64,000 nt of DNA from Scleromitrula shiraiana (taxonomy: Eukaryota; Ascomycota; Leotiomycetes; Helotiales; Sclerotiniaceae). A program made the position numbers and the translations under genes. The DNA is taken from NCBI GenBank assembly GCA_028455995.1, contig JABELC010000001.1, forward strand, positions 918,501 through 982,500, in the 5' to 3' direction. Of the stretch, positions 57,069-64,000 are shown piece by piece; the stretch's first letter is position 1; every line of letters starts with the position of its first letter. The notes beneath the pieces were generated by a model. The model saw nothing but the letters and a program-made list of their open reading frames with translations. It was not told the DNA's origin and did not search any database.

Positions 57069-59141
57069 TCAAGCCATACCCGCATACCATCGACCCGGAA
57101 TCGGCGGTGCCGTACTCATGGCACTAAAACAACAATGTCCAAAATCCTTATCCCTATTTTTCCACGACCCTATGTTATTATTTCCATTCGTAGCGCCTCT
57201 CGCCACACCCCATTGAATGGGTACTTCGGAAATATCTCCTTCAGTTTCCGCAGTATGACAAGCGGCACTAATCGCCGCTGAGCAGCTCCCAACTAAAGGA
57301 ATGCCGGTTTGATATCGCATCTGAGCTTTAATGTTTATGAAGGCCATCATGGCAAAACAAACTATACAAGATAGAGTGATAGCAATAGCAGAATAGCCCA
57401 TTCCGGATAGAGATTGGGAATCTAGAACCATATTGTTACTATCAGTGGCCGTGGGGCGAACGAGGAATAGACTTTCTGAGAGGAGCCAGTGGAGAATGCC
57501 CGAGAGAACGAGAATGGGAATGGCATATGTGTATGGAATCGAAAGATAATGTTTACTCTTCTGTTGACCGGAGGGTGTCGTGACGCGGAGTGGTTGTCGT
57601 TTGTATGCAAATGTATTCCATTCATCACCGAGTAACATACAGGTGAACAGGCCATCATAAAGAACATTCATAGGTGATGCCAACGATTGAGGTAAGTTTG
57701 CTACTATTATATTTGAGAACAACCCAGGTAAGCTATTTATGTTGAGATTAGTTGAAACGATGGTCGGCAATTGCTTCGAGGATGCCCCGAACCCTATTCC
57801 GGTATGGAAAGCAGATGTTCCGGTTTCAATGGCTGCTATAATGGCGAAAACTAGAATCGCTAATCCTGCAAATAAATACCTGGTTTTTAAATAGAGTGAG
57901 ATACGGTCATGGCTTGTGAGAGTGAAAAGAGATCCGGGATCTGGGATGACGAACAAGAAATTTACGATTACCCAACGCGAGGTATTTGCGGTATAAAACG
58001 CTCGTTCCCTGACAGGTGCCCATTTCCTAGGTCGTAGAGATTCACTCCATGCGTAGTTTTGAATGTCTTCTTTGGAAATTAGACACAGTCCCTTGGTTGT
58101 ATGATCAGGATATTTGAGGAATGATGCGATTGCGTCTCCGAGTGTAACAAGGGGAGATCCTCTGATGTGTCGAACTGTAACAAATATACAAACTGCTTTA
58201 CTCATGTTACAAAGAATGACAATTATCATTATGTAAATATTGAACTTGATCTTGCATGGCTGAGGTCGGATGGCACTGTAGCATGACTTAATGCTAACAT
58301 AATCCCAACCATCTAGGGACATGTATGGACCATTGGAAAAGCTTGATATCCAATAGGCGCTATCACCCAAGTCAGTGGAAGTTGTTTCATATATTGTGTA
58401 ATTATAATTGCCCATGTCCAAAGTGGTGTTCCAGACAGAGCCATTTGGGCTAAGACCAACAGAATTGAAAGTATCCGGAACTACAAGGTAAAGATCTCCA
58501 TTTCCAAAAACAAATGGCACGTTGTATATTCTCTTACAAAGCCGATAATCCAGTGCTGTAAAATTGACGCCAGGAGTTTCGTGCATCACAAGTTGAGCAT
58601 GGGCTTCGCTAGTTATGGATGCTTGGTATTGTTGCGCAGTAATATCGAGAAAGACAGCCGAGTTATAGCTATTAACCAATAAGCATCCTGATATACAGAT
58701 TATGTTGCGGCTCATACAGAAAATGGAGCGGTATCGAACTGATACCCAAACACCACCACAGCTTGATGTTCAATGAGTCGATAAACTTTCGGTTTCGCCA
58801 ACTAGGAATGCCTATATCAACCTACAACTTCTTCACATGCGCTCGATCGACGGCCTCTCTTGTAGGCGAATTCAAACACTGCATTGTGTAATTACTAGTA
58901 CTCAGTAGCACTGTACTTGATATGTTGATGATAATATGAAGCACAGTACTGAGTGAGCTGGCTTTTTGACAGTTACCACTATACAAAATGCTATATCCAT
59001 TATCGATTCCATGTTTGACTGACCCCCAAATAAGCAAGATAGAATTGATAGTTAGAACGGCAAGTGCAGTAATTGCACATGAGTGAACTCCTGCACGCCA
59101 GCCCGTATATTTGTGGTTTCCACGGAATTCCCGAATCTTAT
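57069..59141 (-). pseudogene. DUF6536 multi-pass membrane protein, frame broken by TAG
   Basis: The 3' part is open from 58668 to 57069 and encodes about 530 residues with several membrane helices (IYIMIIVILCNMSKAVCIFV, WVIVNFLFVI, YLFAGLAILVFAIIAAI, YAIPILVLSGILHWLLSESL, AIAITLSCIVCFAMMAF) and the ending GRWYAG. This resembles fungal DUF6536 proteins of unknown function. A 49-bp intron (58669-58717) joins it to the upstream exon, reading WWCLGISSIPLHFL/YNSAVF. Upstream lie YTGWRAGVHSC, LLIWGSVKHGIDNGYSILYS and TREAVDRAHVKKL, then a TAG stop (58822-58824) and VDIGIPSWRNRK in the same frame. In relatives, as I recall, the stop position is Trp (WLDIG), so one G-to-A change explains it. No clean start was found upstream of about 59141 either. 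It is most likely a recent pseudogene; an assembly error is possible. Confidence 0.65.
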
Positions 59142-59990
59142 GGTGGAAATAACTGTTGCTTTGGAAAGTCCAGTATTTTGGATAACGGTTGAGATGGCTT
59201 CATACTGAGGAGAATTGAGAAGTCTTCAAACGGTCCTTTAGCCGTTTAACTCCAAGACACTTTCACATGATCACGTACCTCTCGTTCTCTTCCAGTTCAA
59301 AGGTTTCTCCTACTATCTTGTGAGAGCTGGAAATATCAGCATATTTTATGAAAAATTTTCCTCGTCTTGTTTCAGGACTGTTCCGTTCAATATCAGTGAA
59401 AACCTTGGTATCAATGTCGATTATCTGCCTCTACAACTAGAAGCTCGAGTGAAGGCTGTGATATATAGCTTACTTTCGGCATCGGCAAAAGAGCCTCAAA
59501 TCAGCCACCCCGACTGATGAGCCCTGGAAACCCCTTAATAGCAACGGCGATGTTTACACCCTAGCTAATTCTGCAATAATGCTGTCAGAAGGCGTTCAGT
59601 AAGCCTTGAAACTGCTTAAATCTTGTTACCCGATTGGCAAAAATTGCCTAAAGCATTTATTTAAACAGCAATCCAACACAAAATAGACTAAAGACACACA
59701 TATATAGCAGGTACATAACGTCAATATGGCCATTGCCAACATTAACCACTACAGATCTATCGAGGCCCCCACTTGACTCTGTCAGTGGCTTGCAGAAAAC
59801 TATGATAGGACAACATCAGCCGGGTAACGATCGCATGATTCCGAATCCCTATACAAATGAGAAAAATCCGTGGTTCGAGTTAAGCATGGATTTGAGTTAC
59901 ATTGCTACAGTACTAAATCCGTTAACATCATTAGTATACCCATATTTCACCCCTAGATTTAGAATGTTATACCACATCAAAGCGTTACAA
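59142..59990. other. Intergenic region upstream of the DUF6536 pseudogene
   Basis: It may contain the missing 5' end of the DUF6536 gene, but no frame joins convincingly. A plus-strand ORF 59733-60053 is antisense to the small ORF at 59991-60170 and has no domain. Confidence 0.45.
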
Positions 59991-60170
59991 TTATTCTTTT
60001 ACAGTGTCTCGAATTGCCTGCGCCGAAAGCCTCTCGTTTACCTCTTTCAATAGTATATCAAACGGTGGACATCCCGCTGCTACCAAGGCTTCCAACCACA
60101 TGAAAATAATCTGGTCGTTATCGTACCCCTCGCTTGGATTTAAGGAGAGATCGGAGGCGGGAGAAGACAT
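59991..60170 (-). CDS. Small ORF, possible gene or first exon
   Basis: A 59-codon minus-strand ORF starts MSSPASDLSLNPSEGYDNDQ and continues IIFMWLEALVAAGCPPFDIL to RLSAQAIRDTVKE. Its composition (mixed hydrophobic and charged residues, an amphipathic helix pattern, no low complexity) looks more protein-like than neighbouring random ORFs. The final codons ACT-GTA-AAA could instead be an exon end followed by a GTAAAA donor. I do not recognise a family. No ribosomal or domain evidence, so treat as tentative. Confidence 0.35.
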   Translation of the reverse strand: MSSPASDLSLNPSEGYDNDQIIFMWLEALVAAGCPPFDILLKEVNERLSAQAIRDTVKE

Positions 60171-61369
60171 GATGTCTCGATTGACCGGTTGCTGAAGACT
60201 TCCTTGATATGGCGTTGAAAAGATAAACAGTGCCTAGAATTCTATTCTGGATGTGATTAATTTGAGTGTAGAAATCCACGATCTATTGTGGGGTAGAGTA
60301 ATATGGACTGACCGGCCGACGGTACAAAACCCGATATTAACGCAAGATTGATCGAGGGCGAGGGACAATAATTCCAATCACTCATTTGAAAGTTTCTAAT
60401 ATTAACTGACTTGTATGGTATTATGTTCGGAAATAGAAAGAGAAAATGTGGATCAATTGAGGAATTTATGAAGCTGATGATGTGGGAACGACATTATTCT
60501 AGAGATTTCGCGAAATTTCGATGCATGAAAAATATGTTGAACGACGACGATACGTAGCACAAGCGAAAAAAGAAAAGCAAAAACATTCGAAGATTCAAAG
60601 AGGAAATCATGGGTTGCCTTTGAGAAAATAACGATAGAGAGAATGAATCTTGACATTTTTAAAACCTTCATATCATCGTCAATTGAAGATATAGTTTTTC
60701 AGTTCCCTACACTTCCATCTATTCCACTCGGATTGACGTTTGAGAAGTACTATGTAAGTATACACAAAAGAAACCTTGTCCTAGAATATTGTTTTCCATC
60801 AATACGTTTTTTTTTTTGTTTTTCGAATGTATTGATGGTAGTAGTAAGTAGGGATGAGAATGAGAATGATAATAAGAATGAGAATGAGGACGATTATGAT
60901 GGGTATTTGTAAGGGAAGGGAAGATAGGAGAAAACGAAAGAAATAAAACTTGGTGGACCTTATTACTCATATTGATTTCAAATCGCCGCTTTAAAAAGGT
61001 TAACAACCAATTCGACATACAGACTTTATAATTCAAAAATTTATTAATAAGTCAATTTTCAATGAAATTGATACTTGACTGTGTTCTATACATCAAAAGA
61101 AGTCGAATTTCAATTTTATCTACTTGAGCTATCATATTTCATGATAAATTGAATTTATATTCAAATAAAAAGAACACATTGATGATATACGGTCAAGTGT
61201 CGAAACTGATCGCTTAATAATACTCGAGTAATTCTGTATCAAACAGCCACTTCAACAATTTTTTCCCATCAATACTCGTAATTAATTATATTCATCACAG
61301 TAACTTTTTACCTTCAACTAGGATATTAAGATTTTATCTTACTGATATTATATACACAGATACACCAAG
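60171..61369. other. Gene-free interval upstream of the sulfoxide reductase gene
   Basis: It is AT-rich, with a T10 run and GAATGA repeats at about 60805-60890. No gene is supported; ORF 60643-60912 has no domain and is partly repeat-derived. Confidence 0.5.
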
Positions 61370-62255
61370 ATGGTAAGTGAGGAATTGGATTTTATCCTCG
61401 GATGGATGAATAAATGAATAGATGAATGTATATTCCAATTAGTTTCTGATAAAAGGAATGAATAGGTTCACGCGGAAGCATCAACCTTTACAGAAGGTAT
61501 CAGTAAAGAAGAGGCCTATACACAGGTTTTAGAACAAGCTAGAGGGTTATTTGATGGCCAAAGAAATTGGGTATTATCTTCATCACTCTTTCATATTGAA
61601 ATTGAGTTTATATACTGATTTTTAATTTTAGGTTTGGTATGTTTAATTTCTAGAAGAATTTTTTCTCCTGGCATGATGGTGTGATTGTGAATTATCATGT
61701 GATAATCACACATCTTATACCACATCAACTCAACTCACGTACTAATATATACATACGTATACAGTAATCTATCAAACACAGCTTCACTCCTTTGGCACGC
61801 TTACAAATCCCTACCATCCCCCTCGTCGGAGGTAAACTGGGCCGGTTTGTCTCTTCGCACCCCCCTTTTCAATTTCTTTCCCATTGTCCAACTAACTAAC
61901 CTCCCTCTCCACTCCAGGATTTTACACTCTTGATGCCTCATCCCCCAAACCCAGTCTAATACTTGGACCATTCCAAGGAAAAGTAGCCTGTCAAACAATC
62001 CTTTTCTCACGCGGCGTCTGTGGTACAGCCGCCTCCACAAAAACTACCCAGTTGGTAGATGATGTGGATACTTTTCCGGGCCACATAGCTTGCGATTCGG
62101 CTTCGAAGAGTGAGATTGTGGTACCGATTTTGGTTGGGGGAGAGGTAAAGGCGATTATTGATGTGGATTGCGAGGTAAAGGGGGGTTTTGATGAGGTTGA
62201 TAGGGTTTGGTTGGAGAGGTTGGCGAGCTTGTTAGCTGAGGCATGCGATTGGTAG
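61370..62255 (+). CDS. Free methionine-R-sulfoxide reductase (GAF domain)
   Basis: The enzyme reduces free Met-R-sulfoxide in oxidative-stress repair. The model has exons 61370-61372, 61466-61570, 61632-61636, 61765-61844 and 61918-62255 and encodes 176 residues, the usual size. Exon 1 is just the ATG, immediately followed by GTAAGT. Exon 3 is five bases (GTTTG), and it is needed to give GQRNWVCNLSNTASLLWHAY across the junctions. The GAF domain has VNWAGFYTLD and the three catalytic-type cysteines in ACQTI, GVCGTAA and HIACDSASKSEIVVPI, followed by AIIDVDCE and the final helix. Introns 2 to 4 follow fungal consensus. The family call is secure; the microexons rest on frame and homology. Confidence 0.93.
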
Positions 62256-64000
62256 GGGATATTTAGCTTGAGAGTTGGGGACGGTGGGATGATGGCATGA
62301 TAGTATCACTGCAGATCATCTAGCGGCTGTAGCTTCAGTTTTATAAAATAGAAATGGTTTCATTCATAGTAATTTAGACGCGATAGATGCTTCCTAGATA
62401 GTGTGATTTAGTACGATTGGATAATGGCTCAAGGGAAGATATGCAACAATTGAGAAAGAAGTCTAGGTCTAGGTCTAAGTTTCTAATAGAGTTTGACTAA
62501 GAAGGATGATGATACGGCATGGGGTAGGTACGATGTAAGAAAACCGAACCAAGCTATGTCATAAATAATAATAGTAGATATATTGATTAACCGCCCTTTT
62601 TTGTGTGTAGTGTCATACTTTAAGTCGGCAATGGTGCACAGCCAGAAACTAAATGTTAAGAGCCTATCATCATCCCATATCTCAAGACAAGTATAAAACA
62701 GTACACATCTACAAAATTAATAGAGAGCCACAACAGCAACAACGCGCCGAGAAACTAACAGAGAATACTCGTAGACGTAGAAGCGATGAAAGTAAAGGCT
62801 GTATCGTTTGTTCGATAAAACTAGTAAGCGAGGCAAAGATTGTATCTAGCTCGGAACTCGGCTGGATATAGGGGAAAACTGTTTCATAATAAAGAGGGTG
62901 AGCGGACATTGTTGTATCTGGGTTTTTATGATGCTTGAGGATTCAAACAACTAATATGACGAGAGCACATATTGTTACCTGAGTACTTTCTGAAATACTT
63001 ATTGTGAATAATATTTAGGCTCATCAGAAATAATAGATTGAAACCGATGATGAACGATTATTTGGGATTCTGGATCATGAAAGGGGATTCATAACGTTGT
63101 ATAGTATCATCATTGTGTTGAGGTGACATGAGATTATATGAAACTACCATACCGAGTGTTAATCAATAAGACATACAGTAGAATCGATGAAAGATTGACT
63201 GACATTGTAGAGGTTTCGGGGTGTAGGATGGCAAAATAGAGGTGAGATGAGATGAGATGATGTGAAACTGTCATACAATTATGATATCGTGCACACTCGA
63301 CCATATAAAACGAAACCTCAAACATGACATACTCATAAATAAACAACCTATTACCAATACCCAAATCGAAAGAAAACTATAGAAAAGGGAAATACTCGAC
63401 GTTCATCCCATTAGTTTTACAGAGATACCTGTAGTACATAGTACTTACCTTTCACAGCCCCTGCCAAGTTTTCCGCCCAGAATACCAAGTCAAGAGAAGG
63501 GAGGAAAGGTGGAGAGGAACTCGTAATGTAATATAATACAAGAATGCCCAAGAAATACGAGAATGATATATACATACTAGTAATGTACTCGTAAATAAAC
63601 AAATACAGCGAATAATGAAATCTATAGATCTTCGTCTCTTGTTTGATGTCAATCAATGGAATATCGGATTCAAACTCTTCGAATCAAAAGTGTTTCTCGA
63701 ACTCGGAAGTTGGAACGGAAGGATTTTGGATCGTCACAGATACATGGGTCAGGAGATCTGCAGGGGGAAGGAAATATGGGGGTTTTGAAAAGTGTCCTAT
63801 CCTATCCAGGTAGGGTTACAGCTTTAGAGTTTATGGATCCGAGGAGGAGCGGATCGTAATTTAAGGTACTTGGAGTGGATTATTGTATGTTTGAGGTATA
63901 TATGATGTTGGTAATGTTGGTGATGTTGGTGATGAAATGGGATCGGATAGGGTATTTGTTGATTATTAGAATGGAGTGAAGTAGAGTCTGAAGGTATGAA
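62256..64000. other. Gene-free end of the window
   Basis: No gene is recognised. ORFs at 62653-62871 (plus), 63134-63364 and 63417-63656 (minus) and 63656-63859 (plus) show no domain or splice support. GATGA/GATGTTGGT repeats occur at about 63240-63260 and 63905-63935. A gene could begin beyond 64000. Confidence 0.5.

Noticed and set aside
63656..63859. 67-codon plus-strand ORF
   Set aside because: No recognisable motif, and no partner exon could be found before the window ends.

Overview
The window is nuclear DNA of a filamentous ascomycete. Genes are interrupted by short GT-AG introns (about 42-180 bp) with CTAAC/CTGAC-type branch points, intergenic DNA is AT-rich, and the gene set (FacB/Cat8 regulator, Nup2-type nucleoporin, Hul4 ligase, DUF3328 and DUF6536 families, Pmp3) is typical of Pezizomycotina. 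The general look suggests a leotiomycete such as the Botrytis/Sclerotinia group, but that placement is an inference. No bacterial, organellar or viral genes, no tRNA, no CRISPR array and no intact transposon were seen.

Layout. 1-3802 (+): most of a Hul4-type HECT ubiquitin ligase, 5' end outside the window. 6389-10861 (+): three co-oriented genes forming a candidate ribosomal-peptide (dikaritin/ustiloxin-like) gene cluster: a secreted precursor with three internal repeats, a DUF3328 (UstYa-like) membrane oxidase and a cytochrome P450. 12088-12387 (-): small secreted protein. 15281-18044 (+): two conserved proteins of unknown function. 19735-24894 (-): FG nucleoporin with a RanBP1 domain. 26143-26740 (-): peroxisomal SCP2-like protein. 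27964-30834 (-): FacB/Cat8 acetate and gluconeogenesis regulator. 33176-34905 (-): SET-domain lysine methyltransferase. 35524-38263 (-): large disordered protein. 38595-39854 (-): glycerophosphodiesterase family protein. 41488-44695 (-): zinc-finger protein. 48115-48788 (-): ribosomal protein L22. 49886-50222 (-): Pmp3 proteolipid. 52459-53935 (+): Obg/YchF-like GTPase. 54262-54687 (-): small mitochondrial protein. 55292-56462 (-): decayed gag-like gene. 57069-59141 (-): DUF6536 membrane protein with a stop codon in its frame. 61370-62255 (+): free methionine-R-sulfoxide reductase.

The most interesting system is the 6.4-10.9 kb cluster. A secreted repeat peptide, a DUF3328 enzyme and a P450 on one strand, spaced about 0.74 kb apart and lying between a housekeeping gene and a small secreted-protein gene, fit the logic of fungal RiPP pathways: signal peptide, Kex2-type release, oxidative cyclisation or tailoring. 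The repeats carry no tyrosine and the P450 lacks the usual I-helix threonine, so the product would differ from known ustiloxin-type peptides. Other points of note are tiny exons (an ATG-only first exon and a 5-nt exon in the sulfoxide reductase gene, a 10-nt exon in the GTPase gene), a GC-AG intron, and two decayed genes side by side at 55-59 kb. SCP2 (peroxisome) and FacB/Cat8 (acetate and fatty-acid-derived carbon use) are neighbours, but nothing in the sequence links their regulation.

All splice models were read by eye from consensus sites, frame closure and family knowledge; none was tested with RNA data.
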